DNA of 60,998 nt from Ophiosphaerella korrae. Taxonomy: Eukaryota; Ascomycota; Dothideomycetes; Pleosporales; Phaeosphaeriaceae. Within the stretch, counting starts at the first letter, position 1. Every line of letters begins with the position of its first letter. Both the position numbers and the translations under genes were made by a program. A model generated the notes under the pieces. The model was given only the letters and a program-made list of their open reading frames with translations. It did no database searches and was not told where the DNA came from. Below are positions 12,811 to 23,500 of this stretch, piece after piece. The stretch spans positions 1 through 60,998 of the forward strand of contig JALNQF010000249.1 in assembly GCA_028456385.1 (NCBI GenBank), in the 5' to 3' direction.

Positions 12811-12920
12811 TTATATATAGTACTACTAGAAAAAGTACTATAAGAAGTAAAACTACTAGTTTATAAAGTAGATATATATAGAGAATAAGAAAAATAAGAA
12901 GTTAAAGAAATTTTATAATA
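12811..12920 (+). mobile_element. Chromovirus C4 fragment a (integrase end and start of chromodomain)
   Basis: Matches the C3 sequence at about 25,840-25,960 and C5 at about 34,060-34,160: the integrase C-terminus (LLVYKVDIYRE) running into the chromodomain start (VKEIL). It begins directly at the copia-1 LTR, which suggests copia-1 landed inside C4's pol. It ends at the pogo element's TIR. C4 continues at 19,770 and 27,175. Confidence 0.8.
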
Positions 12921-12922
12921 TA

Positions 12923-12967
12923 AAAGATTACTAAGCTAGTTACTTTTTCTTAGTATTATAAATACTA
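12923..12967 (+). repeat. pogo element TIR, left
   Basis: A 45-bp repeat beginning AAAGATTACTAAGC, perfectly complementary to 19,723-19,767. Perfect identity is striking in an element whose coding part is heavily RIP-mutated. Confidence 0.93.
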
Positions 12968-12969
12968 CT

Positions 12970-13875
12970 TCTTTAGGGGTTAATAATAAACTTTACTTAG
13001 TACTTCTTTCTACTATAATACTACTATCTAATTTAGAAGTCTCTTCTTTATCTTATTAGTACGTTTACGCGTTATACTTAGTCTTCTTATAGTTTTTATA
13101 GTACTATTAACTTAGCTAAGCTCTTTTATAGTTACTTTTACTATAAGCCTTTTTACTTTTCTACGTAGCTATTAACGCCTCTATAGCTACCTATATTAAC
13201 GTCTTTCTATACTCTATAGTCTTACTATACTAAATTTACTTTCTTTTATATAACTTTTACTTAGTTATTACTTCTAATTACTCTTTAAGCTCTTTTATAT
13301 AAGTATCTTAAAAAACGCTTTTATATAGTATTAATTTAGCGCCCTTAATAAGCTAGTAAAGGAAGCTCTATATAGTAGTAAGTAAGTAATAGAAAGAGCT
13401 ACTTAAAAGCTTTAACTAAAACCTAAATTTATAAGTATTACTTAGAGTCTTTAACTACTATAGCGTTTTTAGTAGTAGAGGTCCTAGTAGAGTATAAATG
13501 CGTACGTTAAAGTAATCTAGTACTTACTATATATCTAGAGGAATAAGTCCTAAAGCTTTAAAAGCTTTCTTGTAGTTCTACTTAGTAAATATATTAAAAA
13601 ACGCGTCTCTAAACGCTAGAAAGAAGCCTTCCTTATTAATATAAAAGATACGTTTCTATACTAAGTCTTATATGCGTTTAGAGTACTTTTACTTTAGTAG
13701 TAAGAAGTATACTATATTAAGTAGCTAGAAGATATATAATAAATAGGTAAGTAGATAAAAGGTTAAGATCTTATTTTTAAGGTAGTAGTCTTTAAAATCA
13801 TAGTTAAAGTAGCTCTTATAGCTATCTAAGATAAGTAGCTAGTATACTTTTACTTAACGTAACTTTATATACGCG
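12970..13875 (-). pseudogene. pogo/Fot1 transposase, C-terminal half (decayed)
   Basis: On the minus strand this holds the downstream half of the transposase, separated from the N-terminal half by chromovirus C2. Around 13,500-13,570 the translation reads KALGLIPLDI then LDYFNVRIYT. These resemble the fungal pogo transposase tail (A-G-L-V-P-F-x-P-x-x-V-L-x-x-L-x-V-R). Around 13,650-13,745 is a decayed equivalent of the QPLDV...PLK region. The remainder is Lys/Glu-rich. Stops and frame changes are frequent. Family assignment rests mainly on the N-terminal half and the TIRs. Confidence 0.65.
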
Positions 13876-13880
13876 TTAAA

Positions 13881-14337
13881 TGTTATAGGAGTAATAAGAG
13901 AAATCGAGATAGAATTAATTAGCCTTAACTCTAATACTAACGAAGTATAAGACGAGCAGAGTAACGATCTTAATTAGGAAGCTACTTATAACTAGGATAC
14001 GTAGTAGTAATCTATAGTTACGTACGAATAGATTAAAAGTAATTTGTAATAACGCACTAATAGATTAAAGTAATCTATAGTTACGTGCAAATAGATTAGT
14101 AGTAATCTATAATATTGTATAGATAGATTACCCTAGGTATATAGTTAACACAATACGCATTATTAGGATAGTATTAGTAATTTAATCCTTTAACTATAGA
14201 ATACTAATACAAGATAGTTATAAAATATCTTCTATTGTTTATAGTTATTATAGATCCTAATATAAGCTTTTGTTATTACCTTATAATCTACTAATAACCT
14301 TTAGGTATTAGGAGTTAACCCTAGTGCACCTATTATA
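13881..14337 (+). repeat. C2 5' LTR (with an extra subrepeat)
   Basis: Starts TGTTATAGG and ends CCTATTATA (CA changed to TA by RIP). Contains 'AATAGATTA'-type tandem subrepeats with one unit more than the 3' LTR. Confidence 0.9.
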
Positions 14338-17300
14338 GCAATTCTAGTAGAAAATATCTAAGGATAAGAGATAGTCCTAGAAGATAGATACGTAGTAGTA
14401 AGACCTAGATCTAAGTTATTAAAGAAATACGTCTAAAGAAGACTATAGTATAAATGTAAGTATAACAAATATCTAAAATATAAAGAATATAAACTTAAAG
14501 TAAGACTATAGCCTTAGAAGGATAGATAATTTACAAAGTTACCTAAGTAAAAAAAGCTAGAAGGTATTAGAAGCCTATACATTATAAAAATAAGTATATA
14601 CTAAAGAAAGAAAGTACAATTAATAATTAATAGTAGAGCTATAAAGAACTTTATATTAAAGAAGTTTGTAGAAAAACAAGGAATAAGATATATAACAAAG
14701 AAATACCCTTAATAACTAAGTATAATTAAAGGAAAACTATTCTAGGAACCTATAAGGTTCGAAATAGTTCCTTCTATATTAGAACTAGAAGGGATAATAA
14801 TTAAAAACATAGTTATAGATATAATAACAATTAATAACAAATAGGATATAATATTAGGTATACTATAGTTATAGATAACTAACCTATATATTAATTAGAG
14901 AATAGGAAAGATTAATTACTATAGAATAGACATATTAAAAGCTAATATAAACACCTATAAAGGAGAATTCCTTAAAGAATATAAGAAATTAGAAAAACAA
15001 CTTATAGAGCTAGAAGACTACCTTCTAGAATATTAACTATAGGACCTAGTAATAGAATTAGTAGAAGATAAAAACGTAGGATAAAGCCTAGTCTACTAAA
15101 AAATAGAAGAAGAATCTAAAATTAAATAAACCTTTATCTAGAATGCAATAAAAAAGAGATAGATAAGAGAATCTAAATCTTTAGTAGTATATAGCCTTAT
15201 ATTTGTAAATAAAAAGAGAATAAGTAATAAGAGACCTTATATAGACTTTAGGAAAACTAACGTAATTATAAATAAGAACTAATACCTACTACTACAAATA
15301 GACAAAATATAAAATAGGCTATAGAAAGCAAAGATCTTTACAAAACTAGATATCTAAAACGCCTACTACTAGATTAGAATTAAAGAAGGTAATAAATAGA
15401 AAATAGCGTTTAGAAAATAGTATAGACTATATAAATACTTAGTTATACTATTTAGCTTAATAAACGCACTAGTAGTATTCTAAGAAAGGATTAATATAGT
15501 ACTAAGAGAGTACTTAGACGTATTTATATTTGTATACCTAGACAATATCCTTATATTCTTAGAAATAGAGGAAGAATACGTATAACACGTATACAAGGTA
15601 CTAGAAAAACTAGTAGAAAGTAAACTATTTCTTAAAATAAGAAAATACAAATTCTATATAAGAGAAATAGACTTCCTTAGATTTATTATTAAACTAAGAA
15701 AAATTAAAATTAACTTAGAAAAGATTAAGTTAATTAACAAATAGCTAGCACTAAAAAACCTAAAAGAAGTACAATAATTTTATAGGTTAGCTAACTTTTA
15801 TAGAAAGTTAATAGTAAGATAGTCTAAAGATATAGAACTAATAATAAGACTTATAAAGAAAGACACGCTATTTAAATAGATAGAAGAATACAATAAAGTA
15901 TTTAACAAAATTAAGAAGAAGTTTATAGAAAACCTAGTTATTAGAATATATAACCTAGAACTACTAGTAATAGTAAAAATAGACGCATCTAACTTAGTCT
16001 ATAGGATAGCACTAATACAAGAAGACCTAGAGACTAAAAAAGAATACTTAGTTAAATACTTCTCTAAGAAAATAAAAATAGTAGAACTTAATTACTTAAT
16101 CTATAATAAAGAGATACTAGTAATCTATAAAGTATTTAAATAATAGAGAGTATACCTATAAAGAGTAAAGTAATAGATAAAGGTCTATATAAACTATAAG
16201 AATCTTATAAGATTTATAATAAATAAGGAACTATTATAATACTATATAAGATAGTAGGAATTCCTATTAATATTTAATATAGAAATTATATACATAAAAA
16301 GGAAAGATAACTAATTTATAGATACTCTTAGTAGAAGACTAGACTTATAAGAGGAAGTAAGTACTACTAGTATAGTTCTAATTAAGAACAAGGAAGGATA
16401 TTTAGTCCTAAATATACCTAAAATAGCTAGAACACTTAAAAGAACGAGCAACGAGCTAGACAAATAGATTTAGAAAGTAACTAAGGAAGTATCTAAAGAA
16501 ATAAAGAAACTAGAAATCTAAGAAGGATTTATATAAGCCTATAGAAGAATATATATTCTAGGAAAGATTTAAAGAGAATTTATATAATAATTCTACGAAT
16601 TACTAGTATATAGATACTAAAGTATTAATAAAATATTAGATAGACTCCTAAGGGACTACTATATCTTAAAAGTAAGATAACTAGTAATATAAGTACTACA
16701 AGACTATATAGAATGTTATAGAAATAAATATAATAGATACGTACTATATAGGATACTATAACTAGTTAAGATACTAGAATAACTATAGAGAGTTATTACA
16801 ATAGACTTTATTACAAAGCTACTAAAGTCTAAAGACCTAATATTAGGAGTTAAATATAATAGAATCTTAATAATAGTAGATAAACTTATAAAATACTTAT
16901 ACTTTAAGCTATATAAAGAAAAGAGTAGGATAGAAGTTACTATATACTAAATTCTAGGAACTATAATTAGTTAATATAGACTACTAGATAAGATTATTAT
17001 AGATAGAGATATACAATTTATATTAAAACTATAGGGAACGATAATAGTGTAATTAGGAATATAGTACGTAATATCTATAGTATATTATCTACAAATAGAT
17101 AGATAGTTAGAACGTATAAATTAGATAATAGAGTAATACTTAAGATACTATCTTAACTACAACTAAAACAACTAGGTACAACTACAACCTATAGTATAGT
17201 TAGTATATAATAGCGCAAAAAACGTAGTAATAGAAATATTACCTTTCTTTAAAAACTATAGATTCGAGCCTAATATATACTAGACACTAAGAAACTAGAT

Positions 17301-17840
17301 ATCTTAGTCTCTAAGAGGAGAAAACTTTGCTAATAAACTTAAAGATATACATAATTAATTAAGATAGGACGTAGAATTCCTATAGGATTAAATAGCAAAT
17401 TACTATAACAAGAAATATAAAGAAAGACCTTAATTTAGAGAGGGAAAAAAAGTATAGTTAGTATAGAAAAATATTAAGAGTAAATAGCTAAGTTTAAAAC
17501 TAGACTACGTTAAAATAAGACTATACAAAATTAAGAAAAAAGTTACACTAGTTATATTTAAACTAAAGCTACTAAACAAGATAAAGATATACCTAATATT
17601 CTACGTAGCCTTACTAGAATAAGTACTACAAGAAGTAGAACTACTAGTATATAAAGTAGATATATATAGAGAATAAGAAGAATAGGAAGTTAAAGAAATC
17701 TTATAGTATTAGTTCTATAATAGAAAAAACTACTACTTAGTAGAATAGATAAGTATAGATAAAAAAGGATAACTATAGGAGAAAATATAGGAACTAGAGG
17801 ACAATCTTAATTACTCTAAGAAACTAGAAAACTACTAAAG
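14338..17840 (+). pseudogene. C2 pol (protease to chromodomain, RIP-inactivated)
   Basis: Plus strand, in order. Protease is at about 14,606-14,650 (reads INSRAIKNF for an Asp-Ser-Gly-Ala-Thr site). RT is at about 15,300-15,560, with YLDN at about 15,537-15,548 for YxDD. RNase H starts near 15,970 (KIDASNL). Integrase has a zinc-binding region near 16,600-16,740, catalytic Asp contexts at about 16,800 (TIDFIT) and 17,000 (IIDRD), and a DR-x-x-ER segment near 17,095-17,115. The chromodomain is at about 17,670-17,830 (VKEIL..., YYLVE*ISID). TAG and TAA replace Trp and Gln throughout. The gag half is absent. Confidence 0.85.
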
Positions 17841-18486
17841 TTAAAACCTTCTAGACTACCTTGCAGCAAACTAAGAAAACTAACAATATTACTAATAGAT
17901 AGAGAGGCGCTAGGAACGCTTAGTGTAATAAGAGTAGCCTCTACTATAGCTTTAAAGTTAAGCTTAGACTTAATAAGAATAGCTTATATAATAGACTTCT
18001 TATTATTTAAGGCTTTTGTCTTATAAAGACAAATTAAACGAGTATAATTTTCTACTTATATACTTAGAATCTAATTACGTTCTTTTTTAGCCTTAGTAAT
18101 CTATTTAGATAGTTTATCTTATATATAGTTAATAGCTCTCCCTATTACAAATAAGTATAGATATAAGAATAAGTATTGTTAACTTATACTCTATAAGAGA
18201 AATACTAGAAAGATTATAAGACGTGCGAGTATTAGTATAAATATACGCCTTATAGGCCTTACTATATTTTAAAGAAATATACTCTAGAAGAGGATTTAAG
18301 GACTTATAACAAAAACAAAGAAATATAGTAATACTATAACGTAATACACGATCTACTAATTAAAGACAATAAAGGGTAGACTTAGTAGGTATAAGAGAGG
18401 ATAAAGAACTCTATATTAACAAAGAAACTAGATTAATAACTCTAGCTCTAGGATAGATTAACTAGGACCTACCTAGAGGGGGAGAT
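17841..18486 (-). pseudogene. Antisense Cys-rich/coiled-coil frame in the C2 3' spacer
   Basis: The stretch between chromodomain and 3' LTR matches, on the minus strand, the antisense frame of C1 (2,901-3,540), with its coiled-coil and Cys-rich parts. Part of the Lys-rich centre is preserved, but RIP stops break it and no long frame remains. Confidence 0.4.
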
Positions 18487-18488
18487 AG

Positions 18489-18915
18489 TGTTATAGGAGT
18501 AACAAGAGAAATCAAGATAGAACTGATTAGCCCTAACTCTAATGCTAACAAAGTATAGGACGAGTAGGGTAATAATCTTAATTAGGAAGCTACTTATAAC
18601 TAGGACACGTAGTAGTAATCTATAGTTACGTGCAAATAGATTAAAAGTAATCTATAGTTACGTACGAATAGATTAGTAGTAATCTATAATATTATATAGA
18701 TAGATTACCCTAGGTATATAGATAATACAATACATATTATTAGGATAGTATTAGTAATTTAATCCTTTAACTATAGAATACTAATACAAGATAGTTGTAA
18801 AATATCTTCTATTGTTTATAGTTATTGTAGATCCTAATACAAGCTTTTATTATTACTTTACAATCTACTAACAACCTTTAGGTATTAGGAGTTAACCCTA
18901 GTAACACCTATTATA
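18489..18915 (+). repeat. C2 3' LTR
   Basis: 427 bp, TGTTATAGG...CCTATTATA, pairing with 13,881-14,337 and followed by the TTAAA duplication. Confidence 0.9.
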
Positions 18916-18920
18916 TTAAA

Positions 18921-19722
18921 GTACTTTAACTACTCTAAGCTAAGTATATTAGTTATCTAACTATTCTCTAAGACTAAGAGCTTCTAATTAAGTAGTATAC
19001 TTATTTCTTTATACTAAGTAGAGATATAGACGTATCTTTTATAAATAATAAATAGTAAGATTACGTACTTTACTATGTAGATACCCTAGATTACTATAAC
19101 TTACTTATAATTACTATATTAAGTAAGAGTAAGTTATTAATACTTCTCTAAGCCTATAATAACCTTTATAGACCTAATTACTCTTATCTAGAAGCTAGTC
19201 TTATTAAAGTTATAGACGTCTTTATCTACTACTTTATACTAGGCCTTAGTCTCTTTTATAAGCTTAAACTACCTACTAATAACTTTAAGATCTTATTAGA
19301 GTATTCTCTAGTAATCCTTTACTTAATTAAAAGCTATTTTTAGCTTATCTAAACGCGCTATAAAGCGTATAGCCTACTTTTTACCTATAAGTTCTCTACT
19401 TTATATAGTAAGTAGTTTATTAGATATATCTACTACTTTATAGAGCTAGGGCGTAAATCCTTATTAGTTAAAATTAAAAATATATTAGATAATTGTTTAC
19501 TCTTTAGTTATAGTTAGTTTCTAGTAGCTAGGTTGTATAGTTACGCGTAGGGTAATTCCTCTAAGCTAGTTAGAAAGCTACTATTAATAGACGTTAAAAG
19601 CTTTAGTAGTGCGTCGCTAGCTTTAAAATTAGCTAGATACTAAAGCTTAAAGAGTAAGCTTAACTCTACCTTCTTACTTAGATATAATTTTATTAAGTTG
19701 TTAAGATATAGTAGTATAGATA
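18921..19722 (-). pseudogene. pogo/Fot1 transposase, N-terminal half (decayed)
   Basis: Minus strand. The reading frame from about 19,400 down runs through a CENP-B/HTH-like segment (SFIARLDKLKIAFNQVKDYQ, with the F-N-x-K-Y-D-Y-Q pattern of fungal pogo transposases). It then reaches DVYNFNKTSFQI at about 19,200-19,235, the decayed form of the family's D-x-Y-N-F-D-E-T-G-F block containing the first catalytic Asp. That Asp is now Asn and the Gly is Ser, both RIP-type changes. Residues like VIRSIKVI follow, as in the family. C2 interrupts the gene downstream. Dead copy, family assignment secure. Confidence 0.85.
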
Positions 19723-19767
19723 TAGTATTTATAATACTAAGAAAAAGTAACTAGCTTAGTAATCTTT
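19723..19767 (-). repeat. pogo element TIR, right
   Basis: Perfect reverse complement of 12,923-12,967, followed by the second TA of the target duplication. Confidence 0.93.
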
Positions 19768-19769
19768 TA

Positions 19770-20147
19770 CGTTAGTACTAATTCTATAATAGAAAGAATT
19801 ACTACCTAGTAAAATAGATAGGTATAAACAAGAAAAGTTAACTATAGGAAAATATATAGAAACTAGAGAATAATCTTAATTACTCTAAGAAACTAGAAAA
19901 GTTCTAAAATTAAAACTTTCTTAAGCGCCTTATAGTAAACTAAGAAAATTAGTAATACTACTAATAGATAAAGAGATAATAGGAGCGCTTAATATAATAT
20001 AAGCTAGAGTAGCCTCTACTATATCCTTAAGGTCTAACTTAGCCTCTAGTTTATAAGACTATTTAGATAACTTAGCGTTATTATAAGCCTTTATTTTATA
20101 AAAATACTTAATATAAGAATAAAGCTCTACTAGCTTATAAAGAGTTA
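19770..20147 (+). mobile_element. Chromovirus C4 fragment b (chromodomain end and 3' spacer)
   Basis: Resumes C4 after the pogo element: chromodomain residues YYLVK*IGI at about 19,810-19,830, then the 3' spacer matching C3 from about 26,030. It ends with AGTTA (20,143-20,147), the left copy of C3's target duplication. The same spacer continues at 27,175. Confidence 0.85.
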
Positions 20148-20589
20148 TATAATAGTTATAATAAGAGAAAACTAACTTAAGCTAATTAGCCCTACTATAG
20201 ATAACGATAGCACGTATAACCTATAGGGTAACAAACTTAATTAGGAAGTTAACTATAATAGAGATACGTAACAACTTTGTAATTTACAATCTTAGTAAAT
20301 ATAAAGTATAAAGCTAAACACGTAACAACTTTATAATTCGCGATCTTAGTAAATACAAAGTATAAAGCTAGCTAAGAAATATAAGTATATAGTTAGTAGT
20401 AATACCTATTATTAGGATAGTATTAGTAATCTAATCTTTAACTACGAATGCTAATACTTAACATTGTACACACAAATTAACTATTATTCCTAGTTATTAC
20501 TAATTATAACACGAGCTTTTGTTATTACCTCGTAATCTACTAATACCCTAATAGGTTATTATAAAGTCGACCCTAGTAACTCTATTATA
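20148..20589 (+). repeat. C3 5' LTR
   Basis: 442 bp, followed directly by the family gag leader (CTTTGCTAATTTAGTTATTA). Contains two tandem copies of an 'AACTTTATAATTYRCRATCT'-type unit. Confidence 0.9.
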
Positions 20590-20599
20590 CTTTGCTAAT

Positions 20600-23500
20600 T
20601 TAGTTATTACAAGAAGTAAAGCGTAAGTAGCGCATAGTCTAGCTAATACAATAGTAGAAAGTTTAATAAAAGTAGCTAAAGTACTTCTAAGTAGTTATAA
20701 ATTAGATAATATAGTATAAAAGGTAATTAGAGATAATATAAACAACTTAATCTTAGAGAAAGAAGATATAAAGATAGTAATTAACGATCTAGAAACGTAG
20801 AACAAAGAACTACAAGATTATTTAAAGTAAAATAAAGTACAAATCAAAGCTATTATAGAAGGATAAAACTAGATAGAAATAATTACCTAAAGACAAGAAA
20901 TAAGTGTAATAAAGAAACTACCTAAGATACCTATACTTAAGAAATTTAATAAAATAAGAGAAAACCTAAGACTTTTTATAGTAGTAGTATAGCTATAGAT
21001 ATATATATAAGTACTATACTTTAATATAAAAGAGGAAAAGGTAATATATATTAGAATATACCTTAAAAGAGATATATTAAGATAGTTTAAACCCTACTAG
21101 ATAGATTATACTATACACGCCCTAATAATATAAAAGGATAAAACTAAAGCTATCTTTAGAAGTTACAAATACTTTACTAAATAAATAAGAGTAGTATTTA
21201 GAGATATAGATATTACTATATAAGCTAAAGAAAGGCTTAAAAGGCTTATACAAAACGAGAATATTCCTAAATACGTATTATAGTTTAAATAACTATTACA
21301 AAATATAAAATAGAATAAGGTATCCTTAATATTATAATTTAAACAAGGATTAAACATAAAACTCTAATACAAGATAATTTATATAGAAAAACCTAGGATA
21401 CTAGAAGCTCTAAAGTAATAAGTAATATAAATAGACAATAATCTTTAAGAATAGAAGAAAAACAAGTATAGAAGCTAACCTTGAAACTAAGACGTTAGAG
21501 ACCCTATAATCCTTAACGCTAATAAAAATAAGAAGAAAAAAAATAAAGACTTTACATACTTTAACTATAGTAAGAAAGGCTACTACGTAAGAAACTATAA
21601 ATCTAAATAAAAGAAAGATATAGTATACTATAAATATAGAAAACTAAAACACTTTATAAAAGACTATAGAAGTAAAGTCTATCAGAAAGATAAAGAAGCC
21701 TAGTTAAAAATAACTAAGAATAAAAAGGAAGCACTAAAAGTACAAGCTAAACCTTAAGAAAAAGTAGCTAAGAGTAAGAAATTATAGTATATAATACTCT
21801 ACTAAACCTTTTATTATAAAGATAACTACTATATATACTTTTCTAGTAAGTAAAGAGTAAGATAGTTCTTATAGAAGAATAGAGTAGTAGTAATAAAAGA
21901 AAAAAGAATATAAGTATAGCTTAATAAAACAAGGTATATAATAGACCTACTAGTAGAAGACTTAGAAGAAGAGGAGCCCTAGATTCTATTAACCTAGGCT
22001 AAAGAACTAGTACTAGATAAAAAGACTACTATAGCTTCTTGTAAAAAACTATAAAGAAGTAAGAAGTAGACTAATATAAGAAGTATAGAGTATACCTAAT
22101 TAGATATATATAGTTATAATAGCTATACTATAATAGATATAGAGGAACGAAATAAAGAATAGAAATTTATTTAGAAGTACTTACTAGTTATAAGTATAGA
22201 GGAAGCGTATAAAGACTAGAAAGAACGCAATCCTAAAGAAATAAAGTTTATACTATTCTAAGAATAGATAAAGTAATATATAGTTATAGTAAAAAGAATA
22301 CTTATATAAAGAGAATAGTAATATCTTATAAAAAAAACGTAATAGATTAATAAAGCCTATACACTAAGAGTACTAATAGTATACTATATCCTAATAAAAG
22401 AAACACCTAGAAAAGATAAATACTAGGAAGGAGACAACGTAATAATAGATCTAAAATACCTAGTACACTTTAAAGTATTATAGTTATTATACCTAGATAA
22501 GAATTATACTATATATAGAAACTTTAAAGTAAATAACTATATATAGCTTATATAAAGAAAAGGCTATAATTATATAAGAGTAATTCTAGTAGAAGATATC
22601 TAAGGATAGGAGATAATACTAGAAGAAGGATATAATATAACAAGACTAAGACCTAAACTATCTAAGAAATACGTCTTAAGAAGACTATAGTATAAATATA
22701 CGTATAATAAATGTCTAAAATACAAAGAATATAAACTTAAAATAGGGCTATAGCCCTAGAAAGATTAATAATTTAAAAAAATACCTAAAGAAGAATAGTT
22801 AGAAGGTATAAGAAGCCTATATATTACAAAAAAAAGTATATACTAAGAAAAGAAAGTATAATTAATAATTAAGAGTAGAGCTATAAAAAACTTTATATTA
22901 AAGAAGTTTATAGAAATATAAGGAATACGTTATAAAATAAAGAAATATCCTTAACAATTAAGTATAATTAAAGGAAAACTATTCTAAGAACCTATTAGGT
23001 TTAAGATAGTTCTCTCTATATTATAACTAGAAAGAATAAAGATTAAAATATAGTTATAGATATAATAATAATTAATAATAAATAAGATATAATCCTAGAG
23101 ATACTATAGTTATAGATAACTAACCTATATATTAACTAGAGAATAAGGAAAATTAGCTACTATAAGATAGATATATTAAAAGCTAATATAAGTACCTATA
23201 AAGGAGATTTCTAAGAAGAATATAGAAAATAGGAAAAATAGCTTATAGAACCTAAAGACTATCTCCTAGAATATTAGCTATAGGACTTAGTAATAGACTT
23301 AGAAGAAAGAAAAAACTTAAGATAAAGCCTAGTCTACTAAAATACTAAAGAAGAATCTAAAATTAAATAAGCGTTTATTAAAAACGCGATAAAGAAAGAA
23401 TAGATACAAGAATCTAAATCTTTAGTAGTATATAGACTTATATTTATAGACAAGAAGAGAATAAATAAAAAAAGACTTTATATAGATTTTAGAAAAACTA

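Larger units (their letters stand above)
13881..18915 (+). mobile_element. Gag-less chromovirus C2 (5.04 kb)
   Basis: LTRs at 13,881-14,337 (457 bp) and 18,489-18,915 (427 bp) are flanked by TTAAA duplications (13,876-13,880 and 18,916-18,920) inside the pogo transposase. The 30-bp LTR difference is one extra tandem subrepeat in the left LTR. Compared with C3 and C5, about 2.0 kb is missing directly after the 5' LTR: the gag leader, all of gag and the zinc knuckles. The interior starts at a point equivalent to C3 position about 22,586, just before protease. Confidence 0.92.
12921..19769 (-). mobile_element. pogo/Fot1-like Tc1-mariner DNA transposon, interrupted by C2
   Basis: Bounded by 45-bp terminal inverted repeats (12,923-12,967 and 19,723-19,767) that are perfect reverse complements, each with an outer TA, the target duplication of the Tc1/mariner superfamily. 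Removing C2 and its TTAAA duplication leaves about 1.8 kb, the usual size of Fot1-like elements. The minus strand encodes a decayed pogo-type DDE transposase. The element sits inside the chromodomain of C4 (fragment a before it, fragment b after). Confidence 0.9.

Noticed and set aside
21163..21357. Minus-strand open frame of 64 codons
   Set aside because: Lies antisense within the C3 gag region. It is open only because of RIP-biased composition and is not collinear in other copies.
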